Of a stretch of 11,042 nucleotides of DNA, positions 1 through 5,940 are shown one piece after another. The stretch spans positions 1-11,042 of the forward strand of contig JAFGXK010000323.1 in the NCBI GenBank assembly GCA_016936695.1. Direction: 5' to 3'. This DNA comes from Bacteroidales bacterium (GTDB taxonomy: Bacteria > Bacteroidota > Bacteroidia > Bacteroidales > VadinHA17). The notes under the pieces were generated by a model. It had not been told where the DNA came from. It searched no databases and saw nothing but the letters and a program-made list of their open reading frames with translations. Both the position numbers and the translations under genes were made by a program. Position 1 is the stretch's first letter, and the number at the start of each line of letters is the position of its first letter.

Positions 1-1038
1 AAGCTGCAGGCTTGTATAATATGTCTGGCCTGACCTTATATTATCCGGCATGCTGTCGGCAAATACCATATCTATCTCGAAAGTCCCGTTTCTGACTTCC
101 GGGTATACCCTCTTAACCACCAGGTCATAGTTATGTCCCTGTCTGTCGAGAGTTGCGGTAAGCTGAGTCCTTACCCTGTCGATGTAGTGTTCGTCAATCT
201 GGGCGGTTACCTTGTATGATGTCAGTACATTGATCTGGCCCATGTTGGCTCCCCTTGAGATCGACTGGCCAATCTCGGGGACCAGAAGGCCGAGCTGCCC
301 GTCGACAGTAGCCTTTACGTTCAGATTCTCGACCCGCTGCCGTACAAGCGCCAGGTTCTTTCTCATGTTTTCGAGGTTGGCCTTGAGAGTTTCCACCTGA
401 ACCGATCTGAATATTGAATCCTGTCTCTGCCTTTCCATAAAGAGATCCCTTGATTGCATCGCCATATCCAGATCTTCTCTCGATCTCAGATATTCTTCCC
501 TTGAAATGAGGTTGTCCGCGATAAGCTTTTCATTCTGCTCGAAATTTCTTTTTTTCCTTTCGATATCATATTTCAGGCTGATAAGTTCCCTTTTGATCGA
601 TATCCTTTCCTGTTCCATGGTGACCTGAGTGTTCCTCAGGAAGTTCTCTTTTTCGGCAAGCTGAGCTTCACTGTCGAGGATATTAAGGTACAGATCAGGG
701 TTGCTGAGCCTGAGAATGATATCTCCCTGCTTAACCATGGAACCCTCTTCTATCATTATTTCCTCGACACGGCCGCCTTCCTGTGCATCAAGGAATACTG
801 TGCTGATAGGTTCCACTGTTCCGGGAACGGTAATGTAATCATTGAACTGGCCTTCGGTAACTGCTTCTATGATCAGCTTGTCTTTCTCCACCTTGTATGT
901 AGAAGTCCGGTCGGTGAAAAATGCCATGTAAAACAGGATGATAATGATTATCCCGAAAATTATATAGCCGATATGCTTCTTCTGAAGGCCTTTTTTCTTA
1001 GGTAATGCTCTGTCCATCGATTCTATGGGGGTGTCCAT
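1..1038 (-). CDS. Efflux membrane fusion protein (HlyD/MacA-type periplasmic adaptor), 3' end beyond window
   Basis: This is the periplasmic adaptor of a tripartite exporter, linking an inner-membrane pump to a TolC-like channel. The frame is open for 346 codons from the ATG at 1038-1036 to the window edge, so the C-terminus is missing. A lysine-rich cytoplasmic start (K14-K21) is followed by one membrane segment (about residues 23-42). Residues 66-115 form the first half of a biotinyl-lipoyl-like domain (GTVEP, GGRVEEI, EEGSMVKQGDIIL). Residues 118-240 are a long charged alpha-helical hairpin, and residues 241-275 the second lipoyl half (ATVDGQLG, IGQSISRG), leading into a beta-barrel region. 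An in-frame ATG at 1017 is an alternative start; neither has a clear ribosome binding site. It follows the TolC gene on the same strand after 116 bp of mostly tandem repeat. The pump partner is not visible; an ABC (MacB/FtsX) permease is a common partner in this phylum, which is inference. Confidence 0.9.
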   Translation of the reverse strand, partial: MDTPIESMDRALPKKKGLQKKHIGYIIFGIIIIILFYMAFFTDRTSTYKVEKDKLIIEAVTEGQFNDYITVPGTVEPISTVFLDAQEGGRVEEIMIEEGSMVKQGDIILRLSNPDLYLNILDSEAQLAEKENFLRNTQVTMEQERISIKRELISLKYDIERKKRNFEQNEKLIADNLISREEYLRSREDLDMAMQSRDLFMERQRQDSIFRSVQVETLKANLENMRKNLALVRQRVENLNVKATVDGQLGLLVPEIGQSISRGANMGQINVLTSYKVTAQIDEHYIDRVRTQLTATLDRQGHNYDLVVKRVYPEVRNGTFEIDMVFADSMPDNIRSGQTYYTSLQL

Positions 1039-1053
1039 TGGTTTGATTGTTAT

Positions 1054-1144
1054 GTTATTGGTTAGTGGTTGCTTGTTGCTTGTTGCTGGTTGCTGGTTGC
1101 TGGTTGCGCCCTGCGCCCTGTGCCCTGCGTCCTTCGCCCTGCGC
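1054..1144. repeat. Tandem 7-bp repeat tract between tolC-like and adaptor genes
   Basis: Thirteen consecutive 7-bp units fill 91 of the 116 bp between the two efflux genes. They read GTTATTG, GTTAGTG, two GTTGCTT, three GTTGCTG, GTTGCGC, then CCTGCGC, CCTGTGC, CCTGCGT, CCTTCGC and CCTGCGC. The register stays at seven bases while the unit changes from a GTTGCTG type to a CCTGCGC type. No reading frame on the minus strand uses it. Function is unknown; it may be a slippage-prone spacer. Confidence 0.85.
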
Positions 1145-1154
1145 CATTCTTTCT

Positions 1155-2531
1155 TCATTCATCAATAAGTCCTTCATATTCTCCCGTGGTGTAAAACTCT
1201 ATAGTCATTTTCCTGATAAGCAGCTGCAGCTTTGTCCTCAGTGCTTCAGTCTCAGCCCTGAAAAGGGTAGTTTTGGCTGCCGAATAATCTGTTACATCTG
1301 TCAGTCCTGCCTCAAACTTTTTTTCGACTGCATCAAACGATTTTTTATTGAATTCGAGGTTGGAGACAGCGGCTGTATATTCACTTTTTCCCCTGTTGTA
1401 ATCGAGGCATGCATTCTCGATATCGGTATACAGGTTGTTCTTCTCCTGTTCCAGCCTGAGTTCGGCGTCACTTTTTCTCAGCTTTGCCTGCCGGATATTC
1501 CTTCCGACTGTATAATTATTGAAAATCGGGATGTCGAGACTCAGATAAACGGCCTGGCTGTTGTTATTCTTGAGCTGGGTTGTGTAGGCATCCTGCTCCG
1601 GCGCATCATCGCTGGTTATTTTATAGAATCCGGTATATATAGCACCTCCTCCCGACAGCCTCGGTGACATACTCCCCTTAGCAGCGGCTATCTGTCGTTT
1701 CGATGCCTTCAGCTCATAGTCAATGGCTTTGAGCCGCGGCAGGGTTGCTGATGCAATGGAGTAAATGCTGTCGACGCTGAAGATTTCGTCAGTAATCAGG
1801 ATGTTGTCAAGATCGGGCATCAGAATCTCAAATTCTGAAACCGGTCCAAGCTGAAGCATCTGTTTTAAGGTTGTGAGTGCCTGGCTCGCCGTGTTCGAAG
1901 CAATAGTCCGGGAAAGTCTGTCTTCAGAAGCCCTGCTCTCCAGCTCGAACTGCTTCGAAAGAGCTTCTTTGCCCGTTTCAACAAGCTTCGTTATCCTGTA
2001 CAGCTGTTTTTCCGACTGTTCTGCCTGCATTATGGCTGCCTCCTCCAGACCCTTTGCATAAAGTACCTGATAGTAGGCACCAAGAATATTCACAATGACA
2101 GTATTCCTGTAGACTTTTTCTGTTTCAATCCCGGCATTATGCATGAATTTGCTTGCTGCCATGGTGTTAAGTGCGGCAAATCCCGTGAAAAGCCTGAAGG
2201 ACGTATTGACTGAATAGGAGTTGCTGATGTTCTGCTCGAATGTAATAAGGTTTGTTACCGGGTCGATAGACCTCCCGAACCCCATCTGTGCATCCGACCC
2301 GAAATTAAGGGAAGGCAGCAAGTCCATCCTTGTTTTCAGAAGATCTGCTTCAGCCGATTCGGTCTGCAGCATCTGCCTTTGAAGACCTATATTGTTTTCC
2401 ACGGCATAATTTATGCAATCCTGAAGAGTCCACAGCTTTGTCTCCTGAGCTGCCAGATTTCCATAGCCTGTTATTAAAAAAAGTATAAGTAAATTGATTA
2501 TCCTGTTCATTTTCTTTTTTTGATGTTTCAT
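1155..2531 (-). CDS. TolC family outer membrane efflux protein
   Basis: This is a 458-residue outer membrane factor that would form the trimeric exit duct of a tripartite export system. A basic N-terminus and a hydrophobic stretch (about residues 10-25, INLLILFLITGYG) ending in NLAAQ make a signal peptide. The mature protein opens with WTLQDCINYAVENNIGLQ (from residue 34), the usual start of an OEP domain. It continues with two alternating helical/strand repeats typical of TolC: LLPSLNFGSDAQMGFGRS and SVNTSFRLFTGF in the first half, SPRLSGGGAIYTGF and LSLDIPIFNNYTVGRNIRQA in the second. Length is normal for the family. The methionine at residue 8 (codon 2510-2508) is an equally possible start, giving a more usual signal peptide length. 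The adaptor gene lies directly downstream on the same strand, so the two probably form one operon. The substrate cannot be told. Confidence 0.93.
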   Translation of the reverse strand: MKHQKKKMNRIINLLILFLITGYGNLAAQETKLWTLQDCINYAVENNIGLQRQMLQTESAEADLLKTRMDLLPSLNFGSDAQMGFGRSIDPVTNLITFEQNISNSYSVNTSFRLFTGFAALNTMAASKFMHNAGIETEKVYRNTVIVNILGAYYQVLYAKGLEEAAIMQAEQSEKQLYRITKLVETGKEALSKQFELESRASEDRLSRTIASNTASQALTTLKQMLQLGPVSEFEILMPDLDNILITDEIFSVDSIYSIASATLPRLKAIDYELKASKRQIAAAKGSMSPRLSGGGAIYTGFYKITSDDAPEQDAYTTQLKNNNSQAVYLSLDIPIFNNYTVGRNIRQAKLRKSDAELRLEQEKNNLYTDIENACLDYNRGKSEYTAAVSNLEFNKKSFDAVEKKFEAGLTDVTDYSAAKTTLFRAETEALRTKLQLLIRKMTIEFYTTGEYEGLIDE

Positions 2532-2768
2532 TTAAACAGTCAAATTACATGCCGATTTTATAAAACACAGTAATACAATAATATAACGTTAATTAACAAA
2601 TATTTAATGTAAAAAAAAGAGACAGTATTATGTCTAAATATCATACAGTGGACACATTGTTATGAAAGGGTCGTAACCTGACAGGGAAGGATACTTTCAG
2701 GGACCAACTTTAAACCGGTAGTTGTTCTTAATAAGATAAAAATTGTATATTGGTTTAAAATTCAGGAT
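2532..2768. other. Divergent intergenic region (TolC-like gene / ykgJ-like gene)
   Basis: This 237-bp AT-rich spacer must carry the promoters of both flanking genes. A perfect 10-bp palindrome GTTAATTAAC lies at 2588-2597. TATATTGG at 2746-2753 is one base from the Bacteroidetes -7 consensus TAnnTTTG and has a TTG at 2722-2724, but the spacing of 21 is about two bases longer than usual. No convincing promoter was seen for the TolC side. No RNA gene or ORF was recognised. Confidence 0.4.
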
Positions 2769-3011
2769 ATGGAATGCCGGACCGGCTGCGGAGCATGTTG
2801 TATTGCCGCATCAATTTCTTCGCCAATACCCGGAATGCCGGAAGGCAAGCCGGCCGGGGTAAGGTGCCCACATCTCACAGAAGATTACAGATGTGCTCTT
2901 TACAATAGTCCTGAACGGCCTGCTGTATGTTCAGCCTTCAAGGCCGAACCGGAGTTTTGCGGCAATAACCCGGAAGAAGCCTACCGTATTTTATATGAAT
3001 TAAGCCGTTAG
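2769..3011 (+). CDS. YkgJ-family cysteine cluster protein (putative Zn/Fe-chelating)
   Basis: This 80-residue protein has eight cysteines: C3, C7, C10, C11, C33, C42, C54 and C64. The pattern CxxxCxxCC near the N-terminus followed by C-P-H, RC-x-L-Y and P-x-V-C is that of the YkgJ/UPF0153 family, whose members are thought to bind zinc or an iron cluster. The segment ISSPIPGMPEGKPAG (residues 16-30) is the conserved block of the short YkgJ subgroup, as I recall it from E. coli YkgJ. There is no signal peptide or membrane segment, so it is probably cytosolic. The start is fixed because the conserved MECR lies at the very N-terminus. It stands alone, divergent from the efflux operon and convergent with the amidohydrolase. 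The biochemical role of the family is not established. Confidence 0.85.
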   Translation: MECRTGCGACCIAASISSPIPGMPEGKPAGVRCPHLTEDYRCALYNSPERPAVCSAFKAEPEFCGNNPEEAYRILYELSR

Positions 3012-3015
3012 AAAA

Positions 3016-3079
3016 GTCTTGCGGTCTTGCGGTCTTGCGGTCTTGCGGTCTTTCAGTCTTGCGGTCATTCCTCTTGCCT
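3016..3079. repeat. Tandem 8-bp repeat array, GTCTTGCG unit
   Basis: Eight 8-bp units follow the ykgJ-like stop codon. The first four are identical (GTCTTGCG), then GTCTTTCA, another GTCTTGCG, and two decayed units (GTCATTCC, TCTTGCCT). It borders a second 8-bp array at 3081. No coding use is plausible, and no terminator hairpin was seen here although two genes converge. Confidence 0.85.
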
Positions 3080-3080
3080 C

Positions 3081-3120
3081 ACGCCTTTACGCCTTTACGC
3101 CTTTACACCTTTACGCCTTA
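3081..3120. repeat. Tandem 8-bp repeat array, ACGCCTTT unit, overlapping a stop codon
   Basis: Five 8-bp units are present: three identical ACGCCTTT, then ACACCTTT and ACGCCTTA; a sixth decayed unit (ACGCCCTG) reaches into the coding end of the amidohydrolase. The TAA stop of that gene (3120-3118 on the minus strand) lies in the fifth unit, so the repeat supplies the stop codon. Confidence 0.85.
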
Positions 3121-4803
3121 ACGCCCTGCCTCCCACACCACCCTGCCTCCGGTTATCGTGTAATCAACCTTCGTCTTCATTATCTGATCTTCCGGAATGG
3201 TGAGCAGATCCCTGTCGGTGATAACAATGTCGGCCAGGTATCCCGGTTTTATAATGCCCTTCCGGTCTTCCATGAACTGGGCATAAGCCGATCCGAGAGT
3301 ATATAATTCTATCGCTTCCTCCATTGTTAGCTTTTCTTCCGGAAACCATCCTTCACCTTCCTCTCCGAGCCTGTCTTTTCGGGTGACGGCAGCATAGAGT
3401 CCTTCCATGGGATTCAGCGGTTCAACCTGATAGTCGGTTCCGAAAGCTAACCTGGCTCCGGCATTTAGCAGGCTCCTCCAGGCATAGGCACCTTTGCTCC
3501 GTTCTCCTATCCGCTTTTCGCAGAACCTCTTGTCGGAAATGCAATGAGTGGGCTGCATGGAAGCAATGACTCCAAGCTCCCCAAACCTCGGGATATCGGT
3601 CTGACTCAGGGTCTGGGAATGTTCATCGCGGTGCCGGCTGTCGCGCCTGCCATTAAGGTTCAAAGCCTTTTCATATGCATTGAGGGTCCAGTTATTGCCC
3701 TTGTCGCCTATTGCATGGACACCTATCTGGAAACCCATGCTGTCGGCTGCTACAACCATTCTTTCAAATTCCCCGTAAGGCATCATAGCCAGACCAGATG
3801 TAGCGGGATTGTCGGTGAAGGGTTCAAACATGAGGGCCGTTCCAGAACCGATAGTCCCGTCGATAAATGCCTTAAGGTATCCGAACCTGATCCAGTTACC
3901 TCCGGCCGGATACTTTTTCCTGAGTTCATCATACTGTTTCAGGCGTTCAGTATCATCAGTAAGAGGTTTGCCGATATCAATCCTGGATGTCAGACTGCCT
4001 TCAGCCTGAAGACTCTCATAGGCGATGAAATCAGCCGATCCCGGGATCTGAACACTTGTGACTCCGTATTCCGCGGCTTCTTTCAATGCTAACAAATAAC
4101 CCTGTTTCAGCCTGGCAGCTTCTTCTGCCGGTGTCCGGTCGAGGTTCACGGCGCCTGTCTTTATAAACCTTTGCGCACTCTCCTTAAGGATCCCCGTGGG
4201 TTCTCCTGTTACAGGATCTTTCTGTATCTCACCGCCAAAGGGATCGGGAGTGTCTTTTGTTATCCCCGATTTTTTTAGGACATAGCTGTTTACAAGAACC
4301 GAATGGCCGTCGGCGCGGCTTAGTACAACCGGATTATCCGGAGAGACCCCGTCGATAAGTTCTTTTGAAGGCCATTTCCTGTCGTTGAACATCTCGTGCT
4401 CCCAGTGGCCGCCCTCAATAAGCTGACCGGGTTTCGACTTTTCCACCTGCTCCTTTACCTTACGGGTTATCACAGCCGGATCGGTGGTGTATCTCAATTC
4501 GATATAGTCGGGATCGAGAGGGCCAAAATGAACATGGGCATCGTTGAATCCGGGTATCACCAGCCTTCCGCTGGCATCAATGACCCGGGTCAGGCCTTTT
4601 TCAATGAACGAGCTGATTTCCCGGGATGTGCCGACAGCAATGATGCTTTCGCCTCTTACGGCAACCGCTTCAGCCAACGGATTGTCGCGGTCGATGGTAA
4701 GCACCTTGCCGTTGATTATCACGAGATCGGCTTTCTTAACTTTGCTTCCCGAACAGGATATTGTCATGATTACTATTGATAATAAGAGGATTGAATTTTT
4801 CAT
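3118..4803 (-). CDS. YtcJ-like metal-dependent amidohydrolase, predicted lipoprotein
   Basis: This 561-residue protein belongs to the amidohydrolase superfamily, YtcJ/amidohydrolase-3 type, which hydrolyses C-N bonds of unknown natural substrates. Residues 1-16 are a hydrophobic signal peptide and C17 (TISC) fits a lipobox, so the enzyme is probably anchored to a membrane facing the periplasm. Residues 24-80 form the first part of the composite beta sandwich (ADLVIINGKVLTID). GFNDAHVHF gives metal ligands H90 and H92. YLKAFIDGT (K311), GVHAIGD (H363), DEHSQ (H395) and FGTDYQVEP (D457) supply the other active-site positions. The end (GYLADIVITDRD, then TGGRVVW) closes the beta sandwich. All expected ligands are present, so it should be active. 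It is monocistronic, with its stop codon inside a tandem repeat. A hairpin lies just before its start codon. Substrate is unknown. Confidence 0.92.
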   Translation of the reverse strand: MKNSILLLSIVIMTISCSGSKVKKADLVIINGKVLTIDRDNPLAEAVAVRGESIIAVGTSREISSFIEKGLTRVIDASGRLVIPGFNDAHVHFGPLDPDYIELRYTTDPAVITRKVKEQVEKSKPGQLIEGGHWEHEMFNDRKWPSKELIDGVSPDNPVVLSRADGHSVLVNSYVLKKSGITKDTPDPFGGEIQKDPVTGEPTGILKESAQRFIKTGAVNLDRTPAEEAARLKQGYLLALKEAAEYGVTSVQIPGSADFIAYESLQAEGSLTSRIDIGKPLTDDTERLKQYDELRKKYPAGGNWIRFGYLKAFIDGTIGSGTALMFEPFTDNPATSGLAMMPYGEFERMVVAADSMGFQIGVHAIGDKGNNWTLNAYEKALNLNGRRDSRHRDEHSQTLSQTDIPRFGELGVIASMQPTHCISDKRFCEKRIGERSKGAYAWRSLLNAGARLAFGTDYQVEPLNPMEGLYAAVTRKDRLGEEGEGWFPEEKLTMEEAIELYTLGSAYAQFMEDRKGIIKPGYLADIVITDRDLLTIPEDQIMKTKVDYTITGGRVVWEAGR

Positions 4804-4805
4804 TG

Positions 4806-4853
4806 AAGGAGTTTTTTGACTGATGAAATATATGAAAAAACAGAAAACTCCTT
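4806..4853 (-). promoter_or_regulatory. Inverted repeat directly upstream of the amidohydrolase start
   Basis: AAGGAGTTTTTTG at 4806-4818 and CAGAAAACTCCTT at 4841-4853 are complementary at 12 of 13 positions with a 22-nt loop. In the amidohydrolase mRNA the stem ends two bases before the AUG at 4803. It could hide the initiation region, or be an operator in DNA. No U-run follows in either direction, so it does not look like an intrinsic terminator. Confidence 0.5.
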
Positions 4854-4937
4854 ACGGCACCGGAAATGTTCTTTCTGTGGTGACAAGTCTGTATATTTTT
4901 CGGTCTTCCCTGGGCGACTGACGTTGGTCAGGCGGGG

Positions 4938-4965
4938 GTCTTCTTTCTTCTGTCTTCCGTCTTCA
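4938..4965. repeat. Short 7-bp tandem tract (GTCTTCY unit)
   Basis: Four 7-bp units follow each other: GTCTTCT, TTCTTCT, GTCTTCC, GTCTTCA. A separate GTCTTCC sits at 4903. This is the same type of intergenic microsatellite as those at 1054 and 3016, only shorter. Confidence 0.6.
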
Positions 4966-4995
4966 AAAACCATATCGTTTTGGGTAAAAAAATTG

Positions 4996-5051
4996 TCGAA
5001 TAACAATAAGTAAGTTATCGTTATTCGATAAAAATTTATCGTTATTATGAG
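4996..5051. promoter_or_regulatory. Candidate operator: inverted repeat plus a third half-site
   Basis: TCGAATAACAATAA (4996-5009) and TTATCGTTATTCGA (5015-5028) form a 14-bp inverted repeat with one mismatch and a 5-bp centre. The core TTATCGTTATT recurs at 5036-5046, exactly 21 bp after its copy at 5015, about two turns of the helix. It lies between the amidohydrolase start and the dapB promoter-like sequence. No run of U follows that would make it a terminator. The regulator is unknown. Confidence 0.45.
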
Positions 5052-5104
5052 ATTCAAAGCATGGTTTGGATCTTTTTTCATCCGATCGGTGCCTCGATTT
5101 TAAC

Positions 5105-5134
5105 TTGACATTAACTATTTTAAGAGTTTATTAT
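5105..5134 (+). promoter_or_regulatory. Promoter-like sequence for dapB-lepB
   Basis: TTGACA (5105-5110) and TATTAT (5129-5134) are separated by 18 bp, close to the general sigma-70 consensus. The fit to the Bacteroidetes -7 box TAnnTTTG is poor, so the assignment is tentative. It would start transcription about 40 bp before the dapB ATG. Confidence 0.35.
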
Positions 5135-5181
5135 CACTTTCTGTCTGCTAATTAGTTTACATTCGCAAAAAAATAAGGGAA

Positions 5182-5898
5182 ATGAATATTGCTATCATAG
5201 GATACGGCCGGATGGGTCATGAGATCGAGTCTGCTGCCCTGGCCAGGGGCCATGCCGTCAGGCTTATTGTCGACAAGGACAATATGAACGATCTGAACGA
5301 AAGGAGTATTAGGGATGTCGATGTAGCCATAGAATTCACCACTCCCGAAACTGCCTTTGAGAATGTGGTCAGATGTCTTAAGATGAAGATCCCGGTTGTA
5401 AGCGGCACAACCGGATGGCAGGAAGACTACGGCAAGGCTGCTGATGTCTGCAACGAGAACAGGACATCCTTCATCCATTCATCAAATTTCAGCATCGGGG
5501 TAAATATCCTGTTCCGGCTTAACAGGGAACTGGCGAAATACATGGCGCGCCTGGATCAGTACAAGCCATTAATAGAAGAGATCCATCACATTAAAAAACT
5601 TGATGCTCCAAGCGGAACGGCGATCACCCTGGCACAGGGAATAGCTGACGGTCACACGGGATACGACGGCTGGTGTCCCGACGACATGAATGAAACAGGG
5701 AAAGTCCCTGTTAAGGCGATCAGGGAAGGAATGGTTCCGGGTACACATACCATAACCTGGGATTCGGATATTGATGTGATAAGCCTCCGGCATGAGGCCA
5801 GAAACAGGAAGGGACTGGCCCTTGGTGCAGTGGTGGCAGCCGAATACATATATAACCGAACCGGAGTTTTTACTATGGACCAGGTACTGGGTTTCTGA
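5182..5898 (+). CDS. dapB: 4-hydroxy-tetrahydrodipicolinate reductase
   Basis: DapB is the NAD(P)H-dependent reductase forming tetrahydrodipicolinate in the diaminopimelate/lysine pathway, acting in the cytosol. The 238-residue protein begins with the Rossmann motif GYGRMG (residues 7-12). IEFTTPE (50-56) and VVSGTTGW (72-79) line the cofactor and substrate site. The family signature EEIHHIKKLDAPSGTA spans residues 132-147; H135 and K139 correspond to the catalytic histidine and lysine of E. coli DapB (H159, K163), and SGT at 144-146 binds the substrate. The C-terminus RNRKGLALGAVVAAEYI is typical. The protein is somewhat shorter than E. coli DapB (273), mainly in the N-terminal domain, as is normal in Bacteroidetes. 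The ATG at 5182 is the only start giving the full Rossmann strand. lepB follows after 42 bp on the same strand, so co-transcription is likely. Confidence 0.97.
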   Translation: MNIAIIGYGRMGHEIESAALARGHAVRLIVDKDNMNDLNERSIRDVDVAIEFTTPETAFENVVRCLKMKIPVVSGTTGWQEDYGKAADVCNENRTSFIHSSNFSIGVNILFRLNRELAKYMARLDQYKPLIEEIHHIKKLDAPSGTAITLAQGIADGHTGYDGWCPDDMNETGKVPVKAIREGMVPGTHTITWDSDIDVISLRHEARNRKGLALGAVVAAEYIYNRTGVFTMDQVLGF

Positions 5899-5940
5899 TA
5901 ATTATTTCTAATTTTACGTATTCTTATCCAAACAAATAAA

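Larger units (their letters stand above)
4804..5181. other. Large divergent intergenic region upstream of dapB
   Basis: No gene is supported in these 378 bp. The region holds an inverted repeat flush against the amidohydrolase start (4806-4853), a small hairpin CTGAC-GTTG-GTCAG (4918-4931), a short 7-bp tandem tract (4938-4965), an AT-rich cluster of three related half-sites (4996-5051) and a promoter-like sequence (5105-5134). ORFs of 93 (minus) and 65 (plus) codons cover parts of it but overlap these repeats, resemble no family I know, and are taken as chance. Confidence 0.6.

Noticed and set aside
1047..1667. 206-codon plus-strand ORF across the 7-bp repeats and the TolC-like gene
   Set aside because: It is antisense to a well-supported gene; its N-terminus is translated repeat (LLVAGCWLRPAPC).
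3016..3120. CRISPR-like array
   Set aside because: The units are 8 bp, contiguous and without spacers, so this is a microsatellite.
3019..3306. 95-codon plus-strand ORF from the 8-bp arrays into the amidohydrolase
   Set aside because: It is translated tandem repeat plus antisense of a conserved enzyme.
4918..4931. Hairpin CTGAC-GTTG-GTCAG as a terminator or riboswitch element
   Set aside because: The stem is only five base pairs, there is no T-run, and no recognisable riboswitch core surrounds it.
4816..5013. 65-codon plus-strand ORF with a TTG start, an AAGGAG just upstream and a CSFC motif
   Set aside because: The AAGGAG is part of an inverted repeat, the start is TTG, and the ORF runs through the 7-bp tract and the operator-like repeat. 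One CxxC is not enough to support a gene.
4800..5081. 93-codon minus-strand ORF overlapping the amidohydrolase start
   Set aside because: It overlaps the next gene's start and covers repeats and AT-rich operator-like DNA. The sequence is low in family character and resembles nothing known to me.
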